The notes: generated by a model from the sequence alone, not told the origin. 64,000 nucleotides of DNA from Dokdonella_A sp040005635 (GCA_040005635.1 JBDTYM010000005.1:1-64000), one strand, 5' to 3'. Positions 16,496 through 25,939 are shown, counted from the first letter of the stretch. Translations and numbers: made by a program.

Positions 16496-17659
16496 ATGAA
16501 ATACTTCCATCTGATCTGGGCCGCGCTGTTTCGGCGCAAGACCCGCACGTTACTCACCCTGGTATCGATCATCGCCGCCTTCTTGCTGTTCGGGCTGCTC
16601 GATGCCGTGCGCATCTCGTTCGAGCAGGCCGGTCAATCGGCGACCGGCGCCGAGCGTCTGCAGACCGCGTCGCGACTCTCGTTCATCCAGACCTTGCCGC
16701 AAGCGCTGGGCGCGCGTATCGCAGCGCTCGACGGCGTCAAGGGTGTCACGTATGCGAACTGGTTCGGTGGTGCCTACCAGGACCCGCACAATCAGGTCTT
16801 TTCCTTCGCGGTCAGTCCGAACTATCTGGACATGTATCCGGAGATTTCGATCTCGCCCGAGCAGCGCAAAGCGTTCGACGAAGCGCCGAACGGCGCTGTC
16901 GTCGGCGCCGTGCTGGCGCAGAAGTACGGCTGGAAGGTTGGCGACAAGATTCCGCTGCAGTCGACGATTTTCCCGGACAAGTCCGGCAGCAAGAACTGGA
17001 ATTTCGATCTGGTCGGCATCGTCCATTCAAATGACAAGAAGAACTCCTGGTACGACCAGATGTTCCTGCTGCATTGGAAAAATTTCGACGAGACCACGCC
17101 GTACAACCGCGGTACCGTCGGCTGGTACGTGACACGCGTGAACAACGTGAATGATGCCGATCGCGTGGCCAAGGCCATCGATGCGCTGTCGGCAAACTCC
17201 GATCACGAGACGAAAACGCAGACCGAGCAGGCAGCGATGGCGTCATGGATGAAGAATGTCGCCGACATCGGGCTGATCGTCACTTCGATCATGGGCGCGG
17301 TGTTCTTCACCCTGCTGCTGCTGACCGGCAATACGATGATGCAGGCGGTGCGTGAACGCACGTCGGAGCTGGCGGTGCTGAAGACGATCGGCTTTTCCAG
17401 CACCAGCGTGCTGTGTCTGGTGCTGGCCGAATCGGTGCTGCTGCTTCTGCTCGGCGGGCTGATCGGCATTGGTCTGGTTAGCCTGCTTGCGCCGATGATC
17501 ACGCAGAACAGTGGCGGCATGTTGAATCTGCCCAATGTGGGTTTGCACAGCTGGTTGCTCGGCATCGCCCTCATGCTCGCGATTGGCCTGGTCATCGGTG
17601 CGCTGCCGGCATTGCGCGCGATGCGTCTGAACATCGTCGATGCACTGGCTGGTCGCTGA
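16496..17659 (+). CDS. ABC transporter permease, FtsX/MacB type (first)
   Basis: 387 residues. An N-terminal membrane segment (RKTRTLLTLVSIIAAFLLFGLLDAV) is followed by a periplasmic MacB-like domain of roughly 200 residues and three C-terminal transmembrane helices (about residues 260-285, 305-330 and 350-380) ending in the FtsX pattern PALRAMRLNIVDALAGR. I use the ATG at 16496, with AGAGG upstream, rather than an ATG six codons earlier. It pairs with the following permease to form a heterodimer. Confidence 0.9.
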   Translation: MKYFHLIWAALFRRKTRTLLTLVSIIAAFLLFGLLDAVRISFEQAGQSATGAERLQTASRLSFIQTLPQALGARIAALDGVKGVTYANWFGGAYQDPHNQVFSFAVSPNYLDMYPEISISPEQRKAFDEAPNGAVVGAVLAQKYGWKVGDKIPLQSTIFPDKSGSKNWNFDLVGIVHSNDKKNSWYDQMFLLHWKNFDETTPYNRGTVGWYVTRVNNVNDADRVAKAIDALSANSDHETKTQTEQAAMASWMKNVADIGLIVTSIMGAVFFTLLLLTGNTMMQAVRERTSELAVLKTIGFSSTSVLCLVLAESVLLLLLGGLIGIGLVSLLAPMITQNSGGMLNLPNVGLHSWLLGIALMLAIGLVIGALPALRAMRLNIVDALAGR

Positions 17660-17670
17660 GGAGAGATGAC

Positions 17671-18984
17671 ATGAAGTTTCTGATCGGTCTGCTGACCTTC
17701 GTCGCCGTCGTCCTCGGCGTGTTCGTGGTGTTGAACCTGCCGTGGTTCGGCCTGATCGTGCTGCTGGTCGTGCTCGCCGGATGGATGCTGCTGACCCAGC
17801 GCGGCAAACAGGCGGCGTCGGTCACCGGCATCGGCATTAGCACGCTCGCGCAGCGTCTGGGATCGTCCGCGGTCGTGGTGATCGGCATCGCCGGTGTCGT
17901 CGCAGTGCTCGTCGCGATGCTCGCGATGGCCGAAGGCTACAAGGAAACCCTGCGCCGCAGCGGCAGCGAAGACACGGCCATCGTGATGCGCGGTGCGTCC
18001 GCGGCCGAAGTCGCTTCGGTGCTGACGCATGACAACGCCGTCGTCATCGCGCAGGCGCCCGGTATCGCCAAGGATGCGCAGGGCAAGCCGATCGCATCGC
18101 CGGAGCTGGTGGTCGCGGCGAACCTGCCGGTCAAGGGTGGCAATCCGGAAGAAGACTTCGGCAGCGTGCAGCTGCGCGGCATCGGCGACGAAGCGTGGGC
18201 GCTGCGCCCGAACGTCAAGATCATCGCTGGACGCAAGTTCCAGCCCGGCCTGCGCGAACTCGTCGCCGGCAAGGGCGCGCAGCGCCAGTTCGCCGGCCTC
18301 GACGTCGATCACGACATCAAGCTCGGCAATCAGGTGTGGAAGGTCGTCGGCATTTTCGAATCGAAGGATGCGATGGACTCGGAGCTGTGGGCCGATGCCG
18401 ACGTGGTCGGTCCGGCGTATCGCAGTGGCAATAGCCTGAGTTCGGTGTTCGTCCGACTGACCGGGCCGGACGCGTTCGAACCGTTCAAGGCGGCGCTCGC
18501 CAGCGACCCCCGCCTGCAGGTGGATACGACCACGACGATCGAGTACTTCAGCAAGCAGTCCGAGCAGATCGCCAAGGTGATCACCTTCATCGGCATCGTT
18601 GTCGGCGCGATCATGGCGATCGGCGCGGTGTTCGGTGCGCTCAACACGATGTTCGCCGCGGTTGCCACGCGTGCACGCGAAATCGCGACTTTGCGCGCGA
18701 TCGGCTTTCGCGGCGTACCCGTCGTCGTTGCGATCCTGCTCGAGACGATGCTGCTCGCCTTGATCGGCGGTGCCATTGGCGGCGCGATCGCCTGGCTGAT
18801 CTTCAACGGTTACACGGCGTCGACGATGTCGGGTGTCGGTCAGCTGACCTTCGATTTCAAGGTCTCGCCGGCGCTGCTGTGGACGGGTCTCAAATGGGCA
18901 CTCGCCATCGGTTTCATCGGAGGCTTGTATCCGGCCCTGCGCGCGGCGAGCTTGCCGGTGACGACGGCTTTGCGTGAGTCGTGA
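17671..18984 (+). CDS. ABC transporter permease, FtsX/MacB type (second)
   Basis: 437 residues. It starts with two closely spaced hydrophobic segments (residues 1-20 and 22-42), then a third and a MacB-like periplasmic domain (about 80-300). The C-terminal three-helix FtsX core includes MFAAVATRAREIATLRAIGF and ends PALRAASLPVTTALRES. It begins 11 bp after the first permease with a GGAGAGATG ribosome binding site, so the two are translated together. The pair are clearly divergent copies, consistent with a heterodimeric exporter. The substrate is unknown; such systems export peptides, lipids or macrolides. Confidence 0.9.
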   Translation: MKFLIGLLTFVAVVLGVFVVLNLPWFGLIVLLVVLAGWMLLTQRGKQAASVTGIGISTLAQRLGSSAVVVIGIAGVVAVLVAMLAMAEGYKETLRRSGSEDTAIVMRGASAAEVASVLTHDNAVVIAQAPGIAKDAQGKPIASPELVVAANLPVKGGNPEEDFGSVQLRGIGDEAWALRPNVKIIAGRKFQPGLRELVAGKGAQRQFAGLDVDHDIKLGNQVWKVVGIFESKDAMDSELWADADVVGPAYRSGNSLSSVFVRLTGPDAFEPFKAALASDPRLQVDTTTTIEYFSKQSEQIAKVITFIGIVVGAIMAIGAVFGALNTMFAAVATRAREIATLRAIGFRGVPVVVAILLETMLLALIGGAIGGAIAWLIFNGYTASTMSGVGQLTFDFKVSPALLWTGLKWALAIGFIGGLYPALRAASLPVTTALRES

Positions 18985-18993
18985 TGTCGGCAG

Positions 18994-19015
18994 CCCTCCC
19001 CCTTCGCGGGGAGGG
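18994..19015. terminator. GC-rich hairpin between convergent genes
   Basis: CCCTCCCC and GGGGAGGG, 8-bp arms with a 6-nt loop, 10 bp after the permease stop and 45 bp before the 3' end of the atoE-like gene. It lacks a T run, so termination is plausible but not certain; it also resembles a dispersed repeat. Confidence 0.45.
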
Positions 19016-19059
19016 TAGGCCGGGGCTGGTGCGATTCGCCGAGGGATTGCTGCGACGTG

Positions 19060-20475
19060 CTACGGCATCACCGGCGCGTGATACTCCAGCGTCAACCCGA
19101 GCGCCCACAACAGCAGCAGCACCAGCGGCAGATGCACGGCCAGCTGCACGAACGTGAAGCCCACGATGTCGCGCGCTTTCAGTCCGAGCACGCCGAGCAG
19201 CGGCAGCATCCAGAACGGATTGATCAGATTCGGCAATGCTTCGGCCGCGTTGTAGATCTGCACGGCCCAGCCGAGATGGAACTTGAGGTCGTTCGCCGCC
19301 TGCATGACGTAGGGCGCCTCGATCACCCACTTGCCGCCGCCGGAAGGCACGAAGAAGCCGAGCACGGCCGAGTAGGCGCCGATCACGAGCGCGAACGTGT
19401 CGTGCGAGGCGAACGTCACGAACAGCGTGGACAGGTGATGCGCCAGCGTCTGGCCATCGGCGCCTTTCGCCGTGGTCAGTATGCCGGCGATGCCGCCGTA
19501 CAGCGGAAACTGGATCAGCACGCCGGTGGTCGCCGGCACCGCGCGCGCCAGCGAGTCGAGGAAGCGCCGCGGTCGCCAGTGCAGCAGCAGACCGGCCATC
19601 AGGAACAGGAAGTTGTAGGTATTGAGGTTCGAGATCGCGCTGGCGGCACCCTTGGTCGCGAACTCGCGCCCGAGCCAGATCGAGCCGAGCAGGACCAGCA
19701 GCAGACTCAGCAGCGGGCTGTATTCGAGCCACTCGCCGGGGCGTTGGCGGGTGACCGCGGTCGTCGCGGCGAGATGCACATCGACGTCGCATTGCGCGGC
19801 CCGGCGCGCATGCGCGCGGCGCGGCGCCGACCACCAGGCGATCAGCATCGACACGCCGATCAGCACGATGGTCAGCACGATCGACTGCCACAGAAAGATC
19901 GTTTCGCCGAATGGGATCACGCCGGTGATCTTCAGCAACGCCGGCGGCAGGCTGCTCGGGTTCGCCTGCAGCTGCGCGGCCGATGAAGACAGGCCCATCG
20001 CCCATGAAGCGCCGAGGCCCAGATACGCCGCTGCACCGGCGGCGCGATAGTCCAGATCGAGTTCCTCACGACGCGCCAGCGCGCGCACCAGAAGGCCGCC
20101 GAAAACCAGGCTGAAGCCCCAGTTGAGCAGCGAGGCCAGCATGCTGACGAGGGCGACGAAGGCAATCGCGCCGGGGCCGCTACGCGGCAGTGCCGCGAGG
20201 CGCTCGATCAGGCGCGCGACCGGCGGTGCGCTGGCGACGACATAGCCGCCGACCACCACGAACACCATCTGCATGGTGAATGGGATCAGGCTCCAGAAAC
20301 CCTCGCCGAACGCGCCGGCCGTGGTCGTTGGACCCGCACCGATGGCGAGTGCCGCGATCGCGACCACGCCGACGCCGAGGGCGGCGAACACGAACGCGTC
20401 GGGGAACCAGCGTTCGGCCCAGTCGGCACAGCGCAGCGCCGTCCGGGCCATCCAGGTTTCGTTGTCAGTGGCCAT
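19060..20475 (-). CDS. atoE: short-chain fatty acid transporter, AtoE family
   Basis: 471 residues with about 11-12 hydrophobic helices throughout. Conserved stretches such as WFPDAFVFAALGVGVVA, NWGFSLVFGGLLVRALARR and FFVPSGGGKWVIEAPYVMQAANDL identify the AtoE family of inner-membrane carriers for short-chain fatty acids such as acetoacetate and butyrate. No ato catabolic genes flank it. The start at 20475 has GAGGCG upstream; eight in-frame codons before it are unsupported. Acetoacetate is an end product of the tyrosine pathway encoded at 57.9-62.8 kb, a possible functional link. Confidence 0.9.
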   Translation of the reverse strand: MATDNETWMARTALRCADWAERWFPDAFVFAALGVGVVAIAALAIGAGPTTTAGAFGEGFWSLIPFTMQMVFVVVGGYVVASAPPVARLIERLAALPRSGPGAIAFVALVSMLASLLNWGFSLVFGGLLVRALARREELDLDYRAAGAAAYLGLGASWAMGLSSSAAQLQANPSSLPPALLKITGVIPFGETIFLWQSIVLTIVLIGVSMLIAWWSAPRRAHARRAAQCDVDVHLAATTAVTRQRPGEWLEYSPLLSLLLVLLGSIWLGREFATKGAASAISNLNTYNFLFLMAGLLLHWRPRRFLDSLARAVPATTGVLIQFPLYGGIAGILTTAKGADGQTLAHHLSTLFVTFASHDTFALVIGAYSAVLGFFVPSGGGKWVIEAPYVMQAANDLKFHLGWAVQIYNAAEALPNLINPFWMLPLLGVLGLKARDIVGFTFVQLAVHLPLVLLLLWALGLTLEYHAPVMP

Positions 20476-20580
20476 GGTCACGCCTCGCACGCAGGGCAAA
20501 GCGGCAGACTAGGGCGCGCGCGCGTTCTGTCGCAAGCCGACCAAGGTCGCGCCGGCAGACCGCCGCGGAACCTGCGGGAG

Positions 20581-21504
20581 CTAGGCGGCGCGCCGCTCGC
20601 GCGCGAGGGCAATCAAGCCGACGCCGGCGAGGATGACCGCCATTGCGACGAGATCCAGGGCGTGTACGGTCTCGCCGCCGAGCAGCGCACCGATCAGCAC
20701 CGCCACGGGCGGATTGACATAGGCGTAACTGGTGGCCAGTGCCGGGCGCACGGTATTCAGCAGGTACAGGTAGGCACTGAACGCGACGATCGAGCCCATT
20801 ACGCCGAGATAGACCAGTGCGAGCGTCGCCGACGTCGTCGGCGCGAGCGGGAAGCGTTCGCCGAACGCGAGCGCGCCGACGAACAGCACCGCGCCGCCGC
20901 TCAACATCTGCGCGGCGGTGTTCATCGCGGCCGGCGGCATCTCGCGATGCTTGCTCCAGACCGAGCCGAACGCCCAGGCCATTCCTGCGACGATAAGCGC
21001 GATCGCGCCGAGCGGAGCGGCGGCCAGGCCGCCGCCGAGATTGAGCAGGATCACGCCGGCGAAACCGACGCCGAGGCCGAGCCATTCCAGACGTCGCGGC
21101 CATTGGCCGTATAAACCGCCAAACACTGCGGCGAACAGCGGCATCGCGGCGACCGCGACCGCGGCAAGGCCGGACGCAACGTGCTGCTCCGCGTAGCAGA
21201 CCAGGCCATTGCCGAAGCCGAGCAGCAAGGTGCCTGTCGCCGCGGCATTCAGCCATTGCGAGCGCGTCGGTGCCGGCATGCCGCGCCAGCGCAGGAACGC
21301 GAACAACGCCACGCCGGCGCAGAGAAAGCGCACGCCTGCCATCAGGAACGGCGGATAGCTGGCCAGTGCGAAGCGGATTGCGAGATAAGTCGAGCCCCAG
21401 ATCAGATACAGCGCGACCAGCGCCAACGGCACCAGCACGCGCGGATTCGTCAGTGCTGCCGATGGCGGCGTCAAGGACATGTCGCCGCGTGAGCCCTCAT
21501 TCAT
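20581..21504 (-). CDS. EamA/DMT family permease (YedA-like)
   Basis: 307 residues with ten predicted transmembrane helices in two EamA repeats. The hallmark LYLIWGSTYLAIRFALASYPPFLMAGVRFLCAG lies in the first repeat and YLGVMGSIVAFSAYLYLLNTVRPALATSYAYVNPPVAV in the second. The family exports amino acids and other metabolites; the substrate is unknown. I take the ATG at 21504 (AAGG 6 nt upstream) over farther upstream in-frame codons. It is a single gene. Confidence 0.9.
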   Translation of the reverse strand: MNEGSRGDMSLTPPSAALTNPRVLVPLALVALYLIWGSTYLAIRFALASYPPFLMAGVRFLCAGVALFAFLRWRGMPAPTRSQWLNAAATGTLLLGFGNGLVCYAEQHVASGLAAVAVAAMPLFAAVFGGLYGQWPRRLEWLGLGVGFAGVILLNLGGGLAAAPLGAIALIVAGMAWAFGSVWSKHREMPPAAMNTAAQMLSGGAVLFVGALAFGERFPLAPTTSATLALVYLGVMGSIVAFSAYLYLLNTVRPALATSYAYVNPPVAVLIGALLGGETVHALDLVAMAVILAGVGLIALARERRAA

Positions 21505-21600
21505 GGACTGCCTTGGTCGGCCGAATTCCGGCATGGTGAGACGAACGAATTGCGCAGGATAGCGACAGCGATGGACCCGTGCGAGTCCCGCTACACCTGC

Positions 21601-22461
21601 TCAGGAGAGGGCCACTTTCGATTCCAGCGAGAGCAGGCGGCGCTTGCGCGGGGGCCCCCAACGCCAGCCGCCAGGCTGGCCGTCGGCACGCACGACGCGG
21701 TGGCAGGGCACGACGAAGGCGAGTCGATTGGCAGCACAGGCACGAGCGACGGCTCGCGCGGCACGCGGCGCGTCGATGCTTTCGGCAATCTCGGCGTAGC
21801 TGCGCGTCTGCCCGCGCGGAATCCGCGTCAGCGCCTGCCAGACGCGCCACTGGAATGCAGTCGCGCGCAGATCGAACGGTGGCAGCGCTGCGTCGGAGGG
21901 TTCGGCGCCTGCCAGCTCGTTGACGATACGTTCGATGACGGCGCTGAGCCATTCGTTGCGCCCCGCATCGACGCGTTCGATTTCGGCATGCGGCAATTCC
22001 GCGCGCAGCTCGGCGAGCAGTCGCTCATCGCTGCTGCCGATCGACACGGCGCAGATGCCGCGCGCGGTCGCGGCAACCAGTAGTTGGCCGAGCTTGGTCG
22101 CGAGCGTCGTGTAGCGCACGGCAGTACCCGCACCGCCGCGACGGTAGTCGTTCGGCGTCATGCCGAGGAGTGCGTTGGCCTGCTCGTAGACGCGGCTGCC
22201 GGAACCAAAGCCGGCGTCGTAGACCGCATCGGTCACGCGGCTGCCTCGGCGCAGTGCGGACTTGAAGCTGCCGAGCTTGAGCTGGCGCGCGTACTCAGCC
22301 GGCGACAGTCCGAAGCGTGCGCGGAAGCGGCGTTGCAGGTGCGTAGGGCTGAGGCCGACGCGCCGGGCCAGTTCGGCCAGGCTGGCCTGTTCGCCGCGCG
22401 CGCTTTCGATCAGCGAGCGCGCCTGTTCGAGGGGATCTTTGCGGAGGGGCTGCGTATTCAT
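21601..22461 (-). CDS. Ada-like protein: AraC helix-turn-helix fused to O6-methylguanine-DNA methyltransferase
   Basis: 286 residues. Residues 15-110 form an AraC-type DNA-binding domain (LAELARRVGLSPTHLQRRFRARFGLSPAEYARQLKL, then TDAVYDAGFGSGSRVYEQANALLGMTPNDYRRG). Residues 115-280 are a methyltransferase domain with the active-site motif PCHRVV, cysteine 253, which takes the methyl group from O6-methylguanine in a suicide reaction. The N-terminal zinc domain that repairs phosphotriesters and senses damage in full Ada is missing. It is probably a repair enzyme with regulatory potential; whether it still controls genes is unclear. Confidence 0.92.
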   Translation of the reverse strand: MNTQPLRKDPLEQARSLIESARGEQASLAELARRVGLSPTHLQRRFRARFGLSPAEYARQLKLGSFKSALRRGSRVTDAVYDAGFGSGSRVYEQANALLGMTPNDYRRGGAGTAVRYTTLATKLGQLLVAATARGICAVSIGSSDERLLAELRAELPHAEIERVDAGRNEWLSAVIERIVNELAGAEPSDAALPPFDLRATAFQWRVWQALTRIPRGQTRSYAEIAESIDAPRAARAVARACAANRLAFVVPCHRVVRADGQPGGWRWGPPRKRRLLSLESKVALS

Positions 22462-22618
22462 GCTGCGCAGGTTACGTCGCGCGCCGGACTGCCACCATCC
22501 GAATCTTGCGCTGCGACGCTGGCGGACCTGGGTCGCTTCACGATGCGCCGGCGAATCGTCGAACGGAGCGCCTCACGCTGACCGATAGTCGGTCCGGCCG
22601 GCGGGTTCGGACAGGCTC

Positions 22619-22915
22619 CTAGCGGGCCGACTCGTGATCACGCGGATTCACCGACACCACGGTGAATTCACCTTCGATCACGCCGGGCGGCGGCGCGGGT
22701 GCGCGCTGGGCGGGCCCGGCGGAGGCTGCCGGCCGCGGCGTCGAACGGAACGCATTGATCAGCAGGAAGAGGCCGCCACCGATTGCCAGCGCCGCGATCG
22801 CGAACATGCCTAGCGCGACCAGCAGCAGCACCGCGATCGCGCCGAGCACGCCGGCGACGAAGCGCGCGATCGGGTGACGCGGACGCAAGGCGCGGAAAGG
22901 GCCGTAGAAAAACAT
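22619..22915 (-). CDS. small membrane protein, unknown function
   Basis: 98 residues from the ATG at 22915, which has GGAG 8 nt upstream (TTCGGC spacer). A single long or two short hydrophobic segments span residues 20-58 (IARFVAGVLGAIAVLLLVALGMFAIAALAIGGGLFLLI). A proline/alanine-rich linker follows, then a short charged tail with GVIEGEFTVVSVNP. I do not recognise the family, but the conserved-looking EGEFTVV tail suggests a real gene. It is divergent from the Rieske protein gene. Confidence 0.6.
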   Translation of the reverse strand: MFFYGPFRALRPRHPIARFVAGVLGAIAVLLLVALGMFAIAALAIGGGLFLLINAFRSTPRPAASAGPAQRAPAPPPGVIEGEFTVVSVNPRDHESAR

Positions 22916-23018
22916 GCCGAAACTCCGTATGTCAGAATCGCGCCCCGCCATCCGTTGCGGCAGCGCTTCCCGCCATTATGGGTGCGCGCGCGACGACGAC
23001 AAGTGCTGAAAGCTTGGT

Positions 23019-23360
23019 ATGAACAAATCCCCGCCGCTGTGCCGGCTCGACGAAATTCCAGACGGCGATGCGATTTCCGCACGGGTCGACACGGATGCCG
23101 GCGGTTTCGAGCTGATCGTGCTGCGCCAAGGTGCGCACGCGTTTGCGTATCACAACGAGTGTCCGCACGCCGGGCGCAATCTCGACTACGCACCCGGGCG
23201 GTTTCTGGTGCGCGATGGTCGGCTGATCTGTGCAGCGCACGGCGCGACGTTCGCAGTCGACAGCGGCGCCTGCCTCGGCGGCCCCTGTCGCAACGGCCTC
23301 ATGGCGATGCCGATCGAAATCGTCGACGGCGACGTCCGCCTGAGCGCGCTCAGCGATTGA
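23019..23360 (+). CDS. Rieske [2Fe-2S] ferredoxin-like protein
   Basis: 113 residues, a stand-alone Rieske domain. The cluster ligands are seen in NECPHAGRNLDY (Cys-x-His) and LICAAHGATFAVDSGAC (Cys-x2-His), with the usual spacing. Small soluble Rieske proteins act as electron carriers to oxygenases or as components of nitrite reductase-like enzymes; no partner is adjacent. Its 3' end overlaps the convergent SLC13 gene by 11 bp. Confidence 0.9.
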   Translation: MNKSPPLCRLDEIPDGDAISARVDTDAGGFELIVLRQGAHAFAYHNECPHAGRNLDYAPGRFLVRDGRLICAAHGATFAVDSGACLGGPCRNGLMAMPIEIVDGDVRLSALSD

Positions 23361-25197
23361 ATACGAGGTTCACCGCGCCGAGCATGACGACCAGCATCAA
23401 CACGGTCAGCGGGATGCCGACGCGCAGGAAATCGCGCGCGCGATAGCCGCCCGGTCCGGCGATGATCGTGATGACCGGGTTCGCGCTCGGGATGATGAAC
23501 GAGTTCGAGGTCGAGATCGCAACGACCAGCGCGTAGACGGCCGGATTGCCGCCCGAGGCGAGCGCGACGTTGATCGCCATCGGCACCATCATGACGGTGG
23601 CGCCGACGTTAGAGACGACCTGCGCGAACAGCAGGGCGAGTACCGCGATCACCGCCTGCAGGCCCCACTGCGGCCAGCTGCCGAGATAAACCAGAACTTC
23701 CTGCGCGATCCATGCGGCGGCGCCGGTCGAATCCATCGCCCAGCCGAGCGGGACCAGGCAGGCGAGCGTGAAGATCGTCTTCCAGTTGATCGCGCCGTAG
23801 GCTTCGTCCATGTTGAGGACGCCCGACAGCAGCATGCCGACCGCGCCGGCCAGCATGGCGACCGAAAGCTTGATGTCGGTGAACAGACCGAGCCCCATCG
23901 CGAGGGCGAAGAACGTAACCGCGTACCAGATCTTCGCTGGGCGCTGTTCGTCCTTCGGATAATCGGTGACGACGACGAAGTCGTGCGACTCGGCGGTCTG
24001 TGCGAGATCGCGCCAGAAACTGTGCAGCACCAGGGTGTCGCCGGCACGCAGTGCGACCTTGCGCACGTCTTCGCGGAAGACCTGATCGCCGCGATTGACC
24101 GCGAGGACCGAAATACCGTGCGTCTTGCGCAGGCGCAGCTCACCGACGGCCTTCTTGATCCAGCGCGAGTTAGGCGGGATCACCGCTTCGGAAATTCCGG
24201 CGCGGGTCGGGTTGAACAGATCGGCGAAGTTGCGCAAGCGCGTCTGCACCTGGCACAGCTGATTGTTCGCAAACTCGTTGACCGCCTCGCGCTTGCCGAG
24301 CACGCCGAGCACGCTGCCGACCCAGATCATCTGGTCGCCCGGCGGCGCCAGGCGCGCCTCGTTGCCGGTCTTCAGGGCGAGTATCAACGGCGCGCCGCGC
24401 AATTGCTCAACCTCGCCGACGCTCATACCGACCAGCGGGCTGTCGGTCGTGACGATGAGTTCGAGCACCTCGCCATCGATGCCGTAAGTCTCGGCGAAGT
24501 AGGTTTCGGTGCGCCCCGGAGTCACCTTCTGGCGCTCCTCCTCGTTCGGCAGCAGGCGTCGCGTGAACAGCGCGAAGTAGGCAAGGCCGGCGAGCAGCAG
24601 CGGGATGCCGATCGGCGCAATCGAAAACAGGGTGAAGGTATGGATCGTCTGCGCACCGGAGGGCAGGTTGCGGTTCGCACTCGCGATCAGGTCATTGAGC
24701 AGGATCAGCGGCGAGTTCGAGATCATCGTGATGTTGGTGCCGCACAGGATCATGCAGGCCATCGGCAGCAGCAGTCGCTTCAACGGAAGGCCGGTGCGCG
24801 CGCTGATGCGGCTGACCACGGGCAGGAACAGCGCGCTGAGCGCCTGGCTCTGGATCACCGCGGAGAGACTGCCGACCATCGCGTTGATCAGCAGCGAGAC
24901 GCGCGATTCGATGCCGCCGGCGAGGCGCAGAATGAACGAGGCCGCCTTGCTCAGCACGCCGGTACGGTCCAGGCCGGCGCCCATGATCATCACCGCGATC
25001 AGCGAGATCACCGCATTGCCGGCGAATCCCTCGAACAGCTGTTCGACCGGCAGCAGGCGCGTGATGCCGATGAAGACGATGACGAGCAGCGCGATCAGGT
25101 CGGCGCGGATCCACTCCAGCACCAGCATCAGCACGGTGAACGCGAGCAGCGCGAACACGAGTGCCATATTGGTGGTGAGGGTGAGGCCGGCGTCCAT
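23350..25197 (-). CDS. SLC13-type permease with two TrkA-C (RCK_C) domains
   Basis: 615 residues. N-terminal and C-terminal halves are polytopic membrane domains of the citrate/sulfate (ion transporter) superfamily. Between them, about residues 225-310 and 325-420, are two soluble TrkA-C regulatory domains (EVLELIVTTDSPLVGMSVGEVEQL and SEAVIPPNSRWIKKAVGELRLRK). Such proteins move sulfate, dicarboxylates or other anions with sodium or protons. The substrate is not clear, although sulfate would fit a genome with cysJIH nearby. It is a single gene convergent with the Rieske gene. Confidence 0.88.
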   Translation of the reverse strand: MDAGLTLTTNMALVFALLAFTVLMLVLEWIRADLIALLVIVFIGITRLLPVEQLFEGFAGNAVISLIAVMIMGAGLDRTGVLSKAASFILRLAGGIESRVSLLINAMVGSLSAVIQSQALSALFLPVVSRISARTGLPLKRLLLPMACMILCGTNITMISNSPLILLNDLIASANRNLPSGAQTIHTFTLFSIAPIGIPLLLAGLAYFALFTRRLLPNEEERQKVTPGRTETYFAETYGIDGEVLELIVTTDSPLVGMSVGEVEQLRGAPLILALKTGNEARLAPPGDQMIWVGSVLGVLGKREAVNEFANNQLCQVQTRLRNFADLFNPTRAGISEAVIPPNSRWIKKAVGELRLRKTHGISVLAVNRGDQVFREDVRKVALRAGDTLVLHSFWRDLAQTAESHDFVVVTDYPKDEQRPAKIWYAVTFFALAMGLGLFTDIKLSVAMLAGAVGMLLSGVLNMDEAYGAINWKTIFTLACLVPLGWAMDSTGAAAWIAQEVLVYLGSWPQWGLQAVIAVLALLFAQVVSNVGATVMMVPMAINVALASGGNPAVYALVVAISTSNSFIIPSANPVITIIAGPGGYRARDFLRVGIPLTVLMLVVMLGAVNLVFNR

Positions 25198-25241
25198 TCG
25201 GGGCGGTTCTGTTGTTGTGGCCGGGCGGTTGTCAGCGTGGC

Positions 25242-25934
25242 TCAGGCGCGTTCATGCACGAAATCCCAGACGCCGTGTCCGAGGCGCAGGCCGCGGCGTT
25301 CGAAATGTGTTTCGATGCGCCAGGGGGGGCGCTCCGACGGCGAGGCCTGTTGCGGGTCGGGCCGCCACATTGGCGCTGCGGCGAGCACGTCCTGCATATG
25401 CTCGGCATAGTCGGCCCAGTCGGTCGCCAGATGCAAGCGTCCACCCGACGCGACGCGCGTCGCCAGCAGTGCAAGGAACTCGGCCTGGATCAGGCGGCGC
25501 TTGTTGTGGCGCTTCTTGTGCCACGGGTCGGGAAAGTAGATACGCACTTCGGCCAAGGCATCCGCGCCGATTTCATGCTGCAGCACGTCGACTACGTCGT
25601 GGTTGTACAGGCGTACGTTGTCGACGCCGGCATCGGCAAGGCCATTCATCAGGCGACCCACGCCGGGTCGATGCACTTCGACGCCGATGAAGTCGCGCGT
25701 GGGTTCGACCTGTGCAGAATGCAGCAGTTGCTCGCCATTGCCGAAGCCGATCTCCAGCACCCGTGCTGCGCGGCGTCCGAAGACGTCGGCAAAATCGCGT
25801 GGCGCGCCGGCGACCTCGAGGCCATAACGCGACCAGTGCTGATCGAACGCACGCTGCTGCGCCGGCGTGAAGCGGCCCTGGCGTAACACGAAGCTGCGGA
25901 TGCGGCGATCGTGCGTGTCCGCAGGTTCGTGCAT
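25242..25934 (-). CDS. trmB: tRNA (guanine-N7-)-methyltransferase
   Basis: 230 residues. It methylates G46 in the tRNA variable loop using SAM. The SAM site is in VLEIGFGNGEQLL, and the TrmB signature IYFPDPWHKKRHNKRRLIQAEFL is intact, followed by LHLATDWADYAEHM. I set the start at the ATG 5 bp after the thiG stop (25934). The frame is open into thiG, but the extra residues do not belong to the family. It is co-transcribed with thiG. Confidence 0.96.
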   Translation of the reverse strand: MHEPADTHDRRIRSFVLRQGRFTPAQQRAFDQHWSRYGLEVAGAPRDFADVFGRRAARVLEIGFGNGEQLLHSAQVEPTRDFIGVEVHRPGVGRLMNGLADAGVDNVRLYNHDVVDVLQHEIGADALAEVRIYFPDPWHKKRHNKRRLIQAEFLALLATRVASGGRLHLATDWADYAEHMQDVLAAAPMWRPDPQQASPSERPPWRIETHFERRGLRLGHGVWDFVHERA

Positions 25935-25939
25935 GGCGG

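Noticed and set aside
15607..16614. 335-residue minus-strand frame
   Set aside because: It runs antisense to the ABC ATPase and contains the PRMRES/DSRLRGND translation of a REP-like repeat, a known spurious signature.
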